A program made the position numbers and the translations under genes. The notes below the pieces were generated by a model. It saw only the letters and a program-made list of their open reading frames with translations. It was not told the origin of the DNA and ran no database searches. DNA of 64,000 nt, from contig CANNEA010000001.1 of NCBI GenBank assembly GCA_947503525.1, positions 62,001 to 126,000 of the forward strand, read 5' to 3'. Positions 17,821-25,968 of this stretch are shown in pieces (position 1 is the first letter of the stretch; each line of letters opens with the position of its first letter). Source of the DNA: an uncultured Carboxylicivirga sp. (lineage in GTDB: Bacteria; Bacteroidota; Bacteroidia; Bacteroidales; Marinilabiliaceae).

Positions 17821-18555
17821 TTAGCTTTTTAACTTCTTTAGAATTTCTTCTGCTTTATGAGCGTATTGATTTTTACTCTTAGCTATCTTCTGAAGTAGTT
17901 TTTTAGCACTTGATGTTTCGTTATCTTTTAAATAACATAGTGTTAAGTACCATTGGATATGATCGGAATAAAAGATCGCATTCTGGTCTATTCTTTTAAG
18001 CTCAGCCTTTGCCTGGTCAATTTCTCCAAGTTCCATATGGCAAAGAGCAGTATAGAATCCGGCTAATTCAGCATTTTCCTTTTCAAGACGCTCGAATTCA
18101 GTAATAGCCAAAGCCATATTGCCGTCCTGATAAAAGTTAATTGCCTTATCTAATTTATTGTAATGCCCTTCACCACGAACATTCATGTCAGCACCATACG
18201 GTTCGTAATATTCCATGAAAGCCTGAGAGCCGGCGTATTCTCCTCCTGAAAATAAACCTAAGTAACTACTAATACCAAGTACAACAATTACCGAAGCGGC
18301 AGCCAACCAATATGAAGGATTAATACGATGTTTAGGTTCTTGTTCTGAAAGAAAATCATTGCTTATATCATTAAGTTGATTTCTAAACTCGAGCGTTTCA
18401 TCATCACCTTTTTCAATCGCATATAATATTTCTTCCTGAAGTTTCAAGTCTTCTTGAAATTCTTCATTGTTACTATATTCCTCGCCAAGAAGTTTCTTGT
18501 CTTCTTCTGATAGATCGCCGGAAAATAAATCCAGCATTTTTTCATTATAGTCCAT
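17821..18555 (-). CDS. single-pass membrane TPR protein, putative anti-sigma partner
   Basis: A 244-residue protein with an acidic cytoplasmic N-terminus (about residues 1-78, starting MDYNEKMLDLFSGDLS like many anti-sigma N-termini), one transmembrane helix (about 83-103) and a periplasmic TPR region (about 130-240: AITEFERLEKE, AKAELKRIDQ, AKKLLQKIAKS). Its start overlaps the end of the sigma-factor gene by 11 bases, so the two are translationally coupled. By position and topology it probably regulates the sigma factor, but no classical anti-sigma (zinc or FecR) motif is present, so that role is inferred. Confidence 0.7.
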   Translation of the reverse strand: MDYNEKMLDLFSGDLSEEDKKLLGEEYSNNEEFQEDLKLQEEILYAIEKGDDETLEFRNQLNDISNDFLSEQEPKHRINPSYWLAAASVIVVLGISSYLGLFSGGEYAGSQAFMEYYEPYGADMNVRGEGHYNKLDKAINFYQDGNMALAITEFERLEKENAELAGFYTALCHMELGEIDQAKAELKRIDQNAIFYSDHIQWYLTLCYLKDNETSSAKKLLQKIAKSKNQYAHKAEEILKKLKS

Positions 18556-19120
18556 GCTTCAATTCTTTATATTGAGGATCGGCTTTAATCATTTCCAGCA
18601 ATTTTTTGTTGCATATCGACCTTCTATTCTTCATATACTGCACCGAGCTAAAGGCAAGTTCAGCAGTAATGTCTTCATTAGAAAAGCCAATTGAAACGAG
18701 GCGTAGCACGTCTTGACAAACTTTGGTGACCTTTTGGTAATACTTAAGATACAGTTTTCTTCTCTTTTCGTACAGTTTTTTCTCTTCAATCTCATCGCTA
18801 ACAAATGGAGAGTCATTGAATCCTTTTAAAAGCGAACTTTCGTTCTTTTTTTTGCGGAGTTCATTCATCCAAAGATGTTTGCAGATTGAATAAAAATAAG
18901 TAGAAAAGGAACAAGTTAACTGCGGCTTTTCAGTTTTTGAATAAATAGCAATAAATCCTTCCTGAATGATGTTCATGGCATCATCCTTTTTACCACTATT
19001 TTCAAATACCAAATCCTGAATTGGTCCCCAGACCATATTCATGATATGCTTAATCACTAGTCCGTCGCGATTATACACCCCTTCCAACAAATCGTTATCC
19101 GAATAACGCGTTTTCTTCAT
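18545..19120 (-). CDS. RNA polymerase sigma-70 family (ECF-type) sigma factor
   Basis: A 191-residue ECF-like sigma factor. Region 2 is seen at about residues 20-95 (DAMNIIQEGFIAIYSK, then the FSTYFYSICKHLWMNELRKKK promoter-melting helix) and region 4 at about 140-180 (VCQDVLRLVSIGFSNEDITAELAFSS, a helix-turn-helix). It is encoded just upstream of, and overlaps, a membrane TPR protein gene. Some Bacteroidota ECF sigma factors of this size (such as SigP of Porphyromonas) link to T9SS control; the distance to the por genes here (12 kb) does not establish that. Confidence 0.85.
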   Translation of the reverse strand: MKKTRYSDNDLLEGVYNRDGLVIKHIMNMVWGPIQDLVFENSGKKDDAMNIIQEGFIAIYSKTEKPQLTCSFSTYFYSICKHLWMNELRKKKNESSLLKGFNDSPFVSDEIEEKKLYEKRRKLYLKYYQKVTKVCQDVLRLVSIGFSNEDITAELAFSSVQYMKNRRSICNKKLLEMIKADPQYKELKHGL

Positions 19121-19182
19121 CCTAACAGATTTTACCGTCCTAAAATTAACAAAAATATGTTAATTTAAAATTATCTCAACAA

Positions 19183-19902
19183 TTAAAACGCCAAATAAAA
19201 GTCACGTGTTAGTGCTTTATATTTATCGGAATACGCATGTCGCCTTTCTTCCTCAATAATCAAAGTATCAAACACATAAGATCCCCCATAATTTTTCCCG
19301 AATTCTAGTAAAGACCTTACAGTTGGCTTATTTATGTTTCCTTGTACGCGCATGCCGCGTATAAGGTTATAGTGATAATTCATATTTTTTGACATTAGCT
19401 CGTTCTCAAATTCATGAGGTACGATAATGCTAAATCTACCGTCTTCTGTGTTTAGGCTGCTTGATATCTTAAGCAGTTCACTATAGGGAAGTGAGTCATT
19501 ATGTCTTGCGGCAGATCGGGAGTTATTGTCAGATTTTAGGCTGTTTATGAAAAAAGGGGGGTTCGAAACTATCAAATCAAATTTCGTTTGATGCAATTCG
19601 GCGAATCTCGAAAGAGAAAGATGATGAACTGTTAATCGGTCTGCCCAAGGTGATGCTCTGAAATTGTCGAATGCTTGCTGACAAGCATTTTCGTCAATAT
19701 CGATGGCAATAATTTCAGCGTTTGGATTACGTTGAGCAATCATCAAAGCAATTAAACCGGTACCAGTTCCTATATCAAGAGCCGTTTTAATTTTATTAGT
19801 ATCAGCCCAAGCTCCAAGCAGTACACCATCTGTCCCTACCTTCATGGCAGCTTTATCTTGCTCTATTTTAAATTCTTTAAACTGGAAGTAAGTATTAGCC
19901 AT
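19183..19902 (-). CDS. trmN6: tRNA1(Val) (adenine37-N6)-methyltransferase
   Basis: TrmN6 (TrmM/YfiC) makes m6A at position 37 of tRNA-Val(UAC). The 239-residue protein has the SAM-binding motif ALDIGTGTGLIAL (about 41-53), acidic IDIDEN (about 68-72) and the N6-adenine catalytic motif NPPF (114-117). The N-terminal FKQ/FKEFKIEQDKAAMKVGTDGVLLGAW-type stretch is characteristic of the family. It starts a six-gene-like leftward group with 2-base spacing to the upstream gene. Strikingly, its expected substrate is encoded three times within 2 kb. Confidence 0.9.
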   Translation of the reverse strand: MANTYFQFKEFKIEQDKAAMKVGTDGVLLGAWADTNKIKTALDIGTGTGLIALMIAQRNPNAEIIAIDIDENACQQAFDNFRASPWADRLTVHHLSLSRFAELHQTKFDLIVSNPPFFINSLKSDNNSRSAARHNDSLPYSELLKISSSLNTEDGRFSIIVPHEFENELMSKNMNYHYNLIRGMRVQGNINKPTVRSLLEFGKNYGGSYVFDTLIIEEERRHAYSDKYKALTRDFYLAF

Positions 19903-19904
19903 AG

Positions 19905-20669
19905 TTAAAAATGCTCATCAATACCAAGACCAAATAGTGCAAAATCATATTTAACAGGATCTTCTGGATCAAAGTCCCTTAATGTCAGCATTACTTCTTC
20001 AACTGCTTTAATGTCGTTTTGTTTACGTTGCAGTATGCCAAGTTTCCGCGATACATTTCCTGTATGAACATCCAAGGGTAATAATAAATCTTTGGCATTT
20101 ATTGTATCCCATATTCCAAAATCTACACCATTATTGTCATTTCGTACCATCCATCTCAGATACATATTAAGCCGTTTTGCAGAAGCGCCTTTGTCAATAT
20201 TGGCAACATGCTTATGTGTTCGTTGAAGTGATCCATAACTCAAAAAAACCTCTCTGAAATATCTGATGGATTCTTTTATGTCTCCGTTGTTGTATCCAAG
20301 GTTGAATAATGCTTCTAAACTTGTGTGTTTTTTCTGAATCTGCTGTAATGCTTTTATAAAATATAGGCAATCAACAGAAGAGAAGGTTCTGTAATAGAAA
20401 CTCTCAAATCTATTCCAATCAGATTTAGAGGCATTTAATAAGAATTCAGATGGTGAATGATCAAGCAGCGACATTAGTTTATTCGCACTCTTGATGATGA
20501 GATCCCGTCTTCCCCAGGCAATTGTAGCCACAAGAAATCCGGCTATTTCAATATCTTCCTTCTTCGAGAAGAGATGAGGGATTTGAATGGGATCGTTATC
20601 AATAAATTCAGGACGATTGTATTTAAGAACCTTCTCATCAAGGAACTCTTTTAGCTCGTCTTTATTCAT
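19905..20669 (-). CDS. TIGR02757 (DUF2400) family protein
   Basis: A 254-residue cytoplasmic protein of the TIGR02757 family, common in Bacteroidota and without established function. Typical segments are [24 protein letters not shown] (the family opening, shortened here), the [18 protein letters not shown] region, the [13 protein letters not shown] segment and [15 protein letters not shown]. The fold has been compared with HhH-GPD DNA glycosylases, notably the last motif, but I see no proven catalytic residue. It overlaps the upstream LolD-like gene by 8 bases. Confidence 0.85.
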   Translation of the reverse strand: MNKDELKEFLDEKVLKYNRPEFIDNDPIQIPHLFSKKEDIEIAGFLVATIAWGRRDLIIKSANKLMSLLDHSPSEFLLNASKSDWNRFESFYYRTFSSVDCLYFIKALQQIQKKHTSLEALFNLGYNNGDIKESIRYFREVFLSYGSLQRTHKHVANIDKGASAKRLNMYLRWMVRNDNNGVDFGIWDTINAKDLLLPLDVHTGNVSRKLGILQRKQNDIKAVEEVMLTLRDFDPEDPVKYDFALFGLGIDEHF

Positions 20670-21330
20670 TGCGATCTGTATTGATCAGACCATCCTTCAT
20701 CTCAATGACACGGTCGCACATGTTAGCCAGGTGGTAATCATGGGTGACCACAACAAAAGTATGATTGAATTCTTTGCGAAGATCAAAAAATAATTTCTGC
20801 AATTCTTCCTGGCTATGAGAATCCAAATTGCCGGAAGGTTCATCGGCAAAAACTACAGCAGGACTATTAATAAGGGATCTGGCCACGGCTACACGTTGCT
20901 TCTCCCCGCCACTTAACTCAGCCGGTTTATGGTCTAAACGATGATCTAAACTCAAAAAATGAAGCAATTCTTTAGCTTTACTTTCAGCTTGTTTTTTGGA
21001 GTCTCCATTAATTAAGGCAGGAAGTATAGCATTTTCAAGAGCTGTGAATTCAGGTAATAACTGGTGAAATTGAAAAACAAATCCAATTTTAGTGTTTCTG
21101 AAATTAGCGAGCTGTTTCTCACTCATTCCAAGTATGTCAATTCCATCAATAGAAACCTGACCAGAGCAAGGCTTGTCCAAAGTACCTAGTATTTGAAGTA
21201 AAGTAGTTTTTCCTGCGCCACTTGCACCAACTATTGACACCACTTCTCCAGCTTCGATACTCAGATCAATGCCTTTAAGTACTTCAATGTTACCATAGCT
21301 TTTTTTAATGTTTGAACAAGTTACCATCAT
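20662..21330 (-). CDS. LolD-like ABC transporter ATPase
   Basis: A 222-residue ATPase of the LolD/MacB/FtsE class, which powers lipoprotein release or export with an FtsX-type permease encoded elsewhere. Start ATG at 21330 shares its A with the TAA of the upstream antiporter gene (TAATG coupling); the frame is open beyond but would run deep into that gene. Motifs are Walker [10 protein letters not shown] (35-43), LSGGE (139-143), Walker B VVFADEP (159-165) and the His of VTHDYHLA. Signature and catalytic residues are intact, unlike the ATPase at 28.4 kb. Confidence 0.9.
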   Translation of the reverse strand: MMVTCSNIKKSYGNIEVLKGIDLSIEAGEVVSIVGASGAGKTTLLQILGTLDKPCSGQVSIDGIDILGMSEKQLANFRNTKIGFVFQFHQLLPEFTALENAILPALINGDSKKQAESKAKELLHFLSLDHRLDHKPAELSGGEKQRVAVARSLINSPAVVFADEPSGNLDSHSQEELQKLFFDLRKEFNHTFVVVTHDYHLANMCDRVIEMKDGLINTDRNE

Positions 21331-22262
21331 TAGGTGAATAAGATATAAATATATAAAATATAGATGCCTAACAGAATTAATCCTTTCCAACGTGTAATCA
21401 TCCCCTTGGACAATGGAAGTATTAATAATATAAGTAAAACCGCTACACCCAGCATCCATTTGTAACCCACATCAATCATGGCCTGTGTAACATTTAAGGG
21501 CTTTATTATTGAAGTGGCACCAAGAACTGCCCAGATGTTAAATATGTTTGAACCTATAATATTACCTATCGAAATATCGTCTTCCTTTTTGATGGCAGCC
21601 ATCAATGAAGTTGCTAATTCAGGAACACTAGTTCCCAGTGCCACTACAGATAGGCCAACCACATGCTCTGAAATGCCAAAACTCAAAGCTAAATCTTTGG
21701 CACCCTTAACTAACCAGTCCGCTCCAAAATAGAGGCCAATCGTTGCTAATAAGAAAAAACCAAAGGATTTCCAAAGTGAAAAATCGGGTTTTTGTATTTC
21801 ATCGTTTTCCTTACTTATCTTACGGCTTTTCCATACAGAAAAGAATAAGTAGGTACATAATAAAATGATGAATGTTAGTCCTTCGCCAAAAGTGATTTTG
21901 TTTCCCCAACTGGCTATAAAAAGACTGAATGTGGCAATCATCATAACCAGCCAGTCAATCCAGATGCCTTTTCGTTTTACTTTTACAGGAAATACGATGG
22001 AGACTAAGCCCAAGACCAATGCAATGTTAGCAATATTGGAGCCAACTACATTTCCTATCGAAATATCAGATGAATTACTAAAAACAGCTTTGAGACTTAC
22101 TATAAGTTCCGGTGCTGAAGTTCCAAAAGCAACAACAGTTATTCCAATTACAAGTGTGGAGATTTTGAAGTGCCGTGCCAGATTAACACTTGCCTTAACC
22201 AGCCAGTCGCCACTAAAAAAAAGCACCGTGAAACCGGCTATTAAGTACAAAAATGAAATCAT
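21330..22262 (-). CDS. calcium/sodium antiporter (CaCA family, YrbG-like)
   Basis: A 310-residue inner-membrane exchanger with about ten transmembrane segments in two inverted halves. The alpha-repeat signatures are seen twice: [12 protein letters not shown] with [16 protein letters not shown] in the first half, and [13 protein letters not shown] with [16 protein letters not shown] in the second, with the conserved Glu of APEL/VPEL in each. It probably extrudes Ca2+ in exchange for Na+ or H+. It starts 9 bases after tatA ends. Confidence 0.93.
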   Translation of the reverse strand: MISFLYLIAGFTVLFFSGDWLVKASVNLARHFKISTLVIGITVVAFGTSAPELIVSLKAVFSNSSDISIGNVVGSNIANIALVLGLVSIVFPVKVKRKGIWIDWLVMMIATFSLFIASWGNKITFGEGLTFIILLCTYLFFSVWKSRKISKENDEIQKPDFSLWKSFGFFLLATIGLYFGADWLVKGAKDLALSFGISEHVVGLSVVALGTSVPELATSLMAAIKKEDDISIGNIIGSNIFNIWAVLGATSIIKPLNVTQAMIDVGYKWMLGVAVLLILLILPLSKGMITRWKGLILLGIYILYIYILFT

Positions 22263-22271
22263 AGTTGGGTT

Positions 22272-22700
22272 TTAATCTTCAATTAAATCTTCTCTCGAAA
22301 CCGGGCCATCACTAGCCTCTTTCTTATTGGTTTCAGATTCTGTTTTACTATTCTCTGGGATTTTTTTATTGCTGGTCACTTCCGGTTCTGAATCATCCAA
22401 TTCTGTTCCTTCGGATAGATGGTAAGGATCATAATCATCAGTTAAATCTGTATCAACCGCTTTTTTAACGGTATCCACTTCTTCATCAATAAATGATCTG
22501 GTATCATTTATATCTTCTCTGATATCACTGGTTTGATCTCTTAGTTCTCGCTTAATCTCATCAGAGGCCCTCTTAAACTCATTCATTCCTTTACCGAGCA
22601 TACGTGCTACATCAGGAATACTCTTAGCTCCAAACAAAAGTAGTACTACTAAAGCTACAATAATTATCTCACCACCAGAAATAAAAAGCAATGTTGTCAT
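22272..22700 (-). CDS. tatA: twin-arginine translocase subunit TatA/E
   Basis: A 142-residue Tat pore subunit: a short periplasmic N-terminus, a transmembrane helix (about residues 6-23), the FGAKSIPDVARMLGKG hinge and amphipathic helix (to about 50), then a long acidic tail that is disordered in other members. No tatC is present in the window. It is the first gene of a leftward group running to trmN6, and has its own -7 box. Confidence 0.92.
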   Translation of the reverse strand: MTTLLFISGGEIIIVALVVLLLFGAKSIPDVARMLGKGMNEFKRASDEIKRELRDQTSDIREDINDTRSFIDEEVDTVKKAVDTDLTDDYDPYHLSEGTELDDSEPEVTSNKKIPENSKTESETNKKEASDGPVSREDLIED

Positions 22701-22719
22701 ATTCTTTCAATTGAAAAGT

Positions 22720-22727
22720 CAAAGATA
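22720..22727 (-). promoter_or_regulatory. candidate -7 box of the tatA operon
   Basis: TATCTTTG on the minus strand, a TAnnTTTG match about 20 bases before the tatA ATG. No clear -33 element. Confidence 0.45.
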
Positions 22728-22749
22728 ATAAAATAGGCCGTGAATGCTA

Positions 22750-22788
22750 TAAAAAAGAAAAGCCCCAAAGTAGTGAACTTTGGGGCTT
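22750..22788 (-). terminator. intrinsic terminator after secDF
   Basis: An 11-bp stem, AAGCCCCAAAG (22760-22770) with CTTTGGGGCTT (22778-22788), with a T-rich tail on the minus strand. It lies 20 bases beyond the secDF stop. Confidence 0.88.
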
Positions 22789-22808
22789 GAGAATATAAGT
22801 TAAATGCC

Positions 22809-25796
22809 TTATTTCTTATTCTTTCTGTTAAGGAAGAAGTGAGAAACAGGAGTTGCAATGAATAATGAAGAGTATGTACCAACTAGTACACCTGTCATTA
22901 ATGCAAATACAAATCCACGTATTACTTCACCACCAAACAAGAAGATAACCAATAAAACTACAAAAGTAGTTAATGATGTATTTACTGTTCTACTAACAGT
23001 AGAGTTAAGGGCTGCATCAATAACTTCTCCTTGCTCACGTTTTGGATATAACTTGAAATACTCGCGAATACGGTCAAATACAACTACCGTATCATTTATT
23101 GAGTATCCAATCACTGTTAATATCGCTGCAATAAATGCCTGATCAATTTCCATTGAGAAAGGCATGATTGAATATGTAAGTGAGAATATGCCTAATACAA
23201 AAACAACATCATGTACCAATGCCGCCAATGCACCAAGTCCAAATTGCCAGTTACGGAAGCGGATCAAAATATAAATGAATATCACAACCAAGCTAAAGAA
23301 AATGGCATATCCTGCTTTTTCTTTAATGTCGCTTGCAATTGTAGGACCTACTTTCTGAGAACTCATTCGGTAGTCAGATAAGAATTGATCCTGTGTTACA
23401 TCTGCACCTAAGTACGATTCTAAGCCTTCATATAGTTTAGTCTCAACAAGATTATCCGTATTGTCATCGTTAACATCAACCATGTAGTTAGTTGCAATTC
23501 TGATTTGGTTGCCTTCACCAAATTGCTTCACCTCAACATTAGCTTCATCAAAAGCAGCTACAAGTGATTTTTGAACATCTACTGAAGAAACTTTATCATC
23601 AAAACGAACCACGAAAGTACGTCCTCCTGTAAAGTCAATACCTTGTTTTAAACCACGAGTAGTCAAAGAACCAATCGCTACAATCATGAAGATTCCGGAT
23701 ATAACGAAAAACATGGTTTTCTTTTCAAGGAATCGAATGTGAAGGTTTTTATAAAGATTACGTGTTAGTTTGGTATCGAAGATCAATGTCTTGTTCTTAT
23801 CAAGCATTTTTTCGAAAATCAAACGTGTAATAAATATTGCAGAGAAGAAAGATGTAGCTATACCAATCATCAATGTAGTAGCAAAACCTTTAATCGGACC
23901 TGTTCCAAATAAGAATAAGATTACACCCGTAAGGAAAGTTGTTACGTTGGCATCGATAATTGCAGAGTATGCATTTTTATAACCATCCTGAATGGCCAAA
24001 CGAACACCTTTACCAGATTTTAATTCTTCTTTGATTCGCTCATATATCAGTACGTTGGCATCAACCGACATACCAATTGTAAGAACGATACCGGCAATAC
24101 CCGGTAGGGTTAATACGGCTCCGAAGGAAGCTAAAACTCCCATGATGAAGAACATGTTAGCAACCAATGCGAAGTCAGCTACCCAACCTGCACGAACACC
24201 ATAGTAAATCAACATGTAAACTAATACTACAAGAAATGCCCAGATGAAAGAAGTTAAACCACTATTAACAGCTTCTTGTCCAAGTGAAGGTCCAACAACT
24301 GCCTCTTCAACAATGCGAGCAGGAGCAGGCAATTTACCTGACTTAAGTATGTTTGCTAAATCCTGAGATTCTTCCGGAGTAAAGTTACCTGTAATCTGAC
24401 TGCTACCACCATCAATTTTAGCATTAACAGTTGGGAAACTATATACAAAGCCATCCAATACGATAGCGATACTTCTATCCACGTTAGCTCCTGTTAAGCG
24501 AGCCCATGTTTTAGCTCCTTCAGCATCCATGCTCATGCTCACTTCAAACTGTCCACGTTGGTTGGTTTGACTACGAGCAGATGTAATTACATCACCTTCC
24601 AAAGGAGGACGGCCATCATGAGTACTTACTTTAATAGCAACTAACTGGAATGCCGTTTCCTTTTCATTAGCATCAGGAAAACGATTTTTCAAGTATTCTT
24701 TTTCAATTGACTTAACCGTCCAGAAGAATTTAGCATCTTTTGGGAAAAGGCTTCTAACTACAGGGTTGGCTAAATATTCATTAACTTCTGTAGTATCGCG
24801 TGAAAGAGCAACACCTACAACCGGACCTCCAAATGGACCTTGCTGTGGGTGGTAATTTGGTTGTAAATAGCTAAAAAGAGATTTAAGGTCAGCACCTAAA
24901 GAGTCAACGGCTAAGCTATCACTTTCAAGCTGTCCAAGTAATGATAGATCTTCATCAGCAGCGTCAGTTGCTGTTTCTGTACTTTCCGGAGCTTGAACTT
25001 TAGGCTTTTTAGCTTCTTCCAATTCACGAACTTTGGCATCAGCCTGAACTAAATATTCGAAAAGCTCACCATTCTCGTATGTCTCCCAGAATTCAAGGTT
25101 AGCTGTACCTTGTAAAAGTTTTCTTACACGTTCAGGTTCAGTCACACCCGGTAATTCAACTAATACACGTCCTGCTTTTTCAAGACGTTGGATGTTTGGT
25201 TGAGTTACACCAAAACGGTCGATACGAGTACGTAGAATGTTAAACGCATTATCGATTGAACCTTTCGATTCAGTACGAATTACTTCTAATACTTCTTCGT
25301 TTGTTGAGTTATAGTTAACCTGATCTTTAAGCTCAATAGTATTAAATATAGTAGCTAATTGCGCATTAGGATCCAATTGTGTATAAGCATTACCAAATAA
25401 TGTAATGAAATCCTCAGAACTATTTTTCTCACCTTCTTCGGCAGCTTTTAAGGCTGCAAGAAACGTTTCGTCTGTGTTGTAGTTAGATAAAGCACGAACA
25501 ATATCCGCTACTTTCACCTCAAGGATAAGGTTCATACCACCTTTAAGGTCAAGTCCGAAGTTAATCTCACGCTCCTTACACTCTTGATAAGTGTAATCTC
25601 TCAATGTCCATAAAAAACTGTAAACTGTTTCATTTTTAATGGAGTCGAGGTAGGCGAATTCCAATTTAGGATCACCACCTGCAAATGCCTCAGCATCTGC
25701 TTCAACACTTCGTGTCTTGTAAGTAAAAAATAGTTGATATAAGCTGACTAAAGCCAGAAGAATGGCAAATAGTCTTATTGCTCCTTTGTTTTGCAT
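22809..25796 (-). CDS. secDF: fused protein translocase subunit SecDF
   Basis: A 995-residue SecD-SecF fusion, the usual form in Bacteroidota, which uses proton motive force to aid Sec export. The SecD half has an N-terminal membrane helix, the GLDLKGGMNLILEV motif (about 85-98), a large periplasmic domain and the GIAGIVLTIGMSVDANVLIYERI helix (Asp in TM4). The SecF half begins around residue 690, with GIDFTGGRTFVVRF and AAILTVIGYSINDTVVVFDRI. The region between the first periplasmic segments is acidic and low complexity (about 260-300), which is common in this group. Confidence 0.96.
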   Translation of the reverse strand: MQNKGAIRLFAILLALVSLYQLFFTYKTRSVEADAEAFAGGDPKLEFAYLDSIKNETVYSFLWTLRDYTYQECKEREINFGLDLKGGMNLILEVKVADIVRALSNYNTDETFLAALKAAEEGEKNSSEDFITLFGNAYTQLDPNAQLATIFNTIELKDQVNYNSTNEEVLEVIRTESKGSIDNAFNILRTRIDRFGVTQPNIQRLEKAGRVLVELPGVTEPERVRKLLQGTANLEFWETYENGELFEYLVQADAKVRELEEAKKPKVQAPESTETATDAADEDLSLLGQLESDSLAVDSLGADLKSLFSYLQPNYHPQQGPFGGPVVGVALSRDTTEVNEYLANPVVRSLFPKDAKFFWTVKSIEKEYLKNRFPDANEKETAFQLVAIKVSTHDGRPPLEGDVITSARSQTNQRGQFEVSMSMDAEGAKTWARLTGANVDRSIAIVLDGFVYSFPTVNAKIDGGSSQITGNFTPEESQDLANILKSGKLPAPARIVEEAVVGPSLGQEAVNSGLTSFIWAFLVVLVYMLIYYGVRAGWVADFALVANMFFIMGVLASFGAVLTLPGIAGIVLTIGMSVDANVLIYERIKEELKSGKGVRLAIQDGYKNAYSAIIDANVTTFLTGVILFLFGTGPIKGFATTLMIGIATSFFSAIFITRLIFEKMLDKNKTLIFDTKLTRNLYKNLHIRFLEKKTMFFVISGIFMIVAIGSLTTRGLKQGIDFTGGRTFVVRFDDKVSSVDVQKSLVAAFDEANVEVKQFGEGNQIRIATNYMVDVNDDNTDNLVETKLYEGLESYLGADVTQDQFLSDYRMSSQKVGPTIASDIKEKAGYAIFFSLVVIFIYILIRFRNWQFGLGALAALVHDVVFVLGIFSLTYSIMPFSMEIDQAFIAAILTVIGYSINDTVVVFDRIREYFKLYPKREQGEVIDAALNSTVSRTVNTSLTTFVVLLVIFLFGGEVIRGFVFALMTGVLVGTYSSLFIATPVSHFFLNRKNKK

Positions 25797-25846
25797 TTGT
25801 AATTAATTTATTATTATTCGTTTTGACACTTCACATCATAATCGCG

Positions 25847-25854
25847 CAAATATA
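25847..25854 (-). promoter_or_regulatory. candidate -7 box of secDF
   Basis: TATATTTG on the minus strand (TAnnTTTG), about 50 bases before the secDF start. No convincing -33 element upstream. Confidence 0.4.
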
Positions 25855-25968
25855 TTGATTTTTTTAATATGACCCAGTTATTTAGTTGGCCTAAATTAAA
25901 ACTGTCATATAAGGATGAATATCGGACCAATAGATCCTTTATATAATGTGAAGCAAACAATGGTAAGC

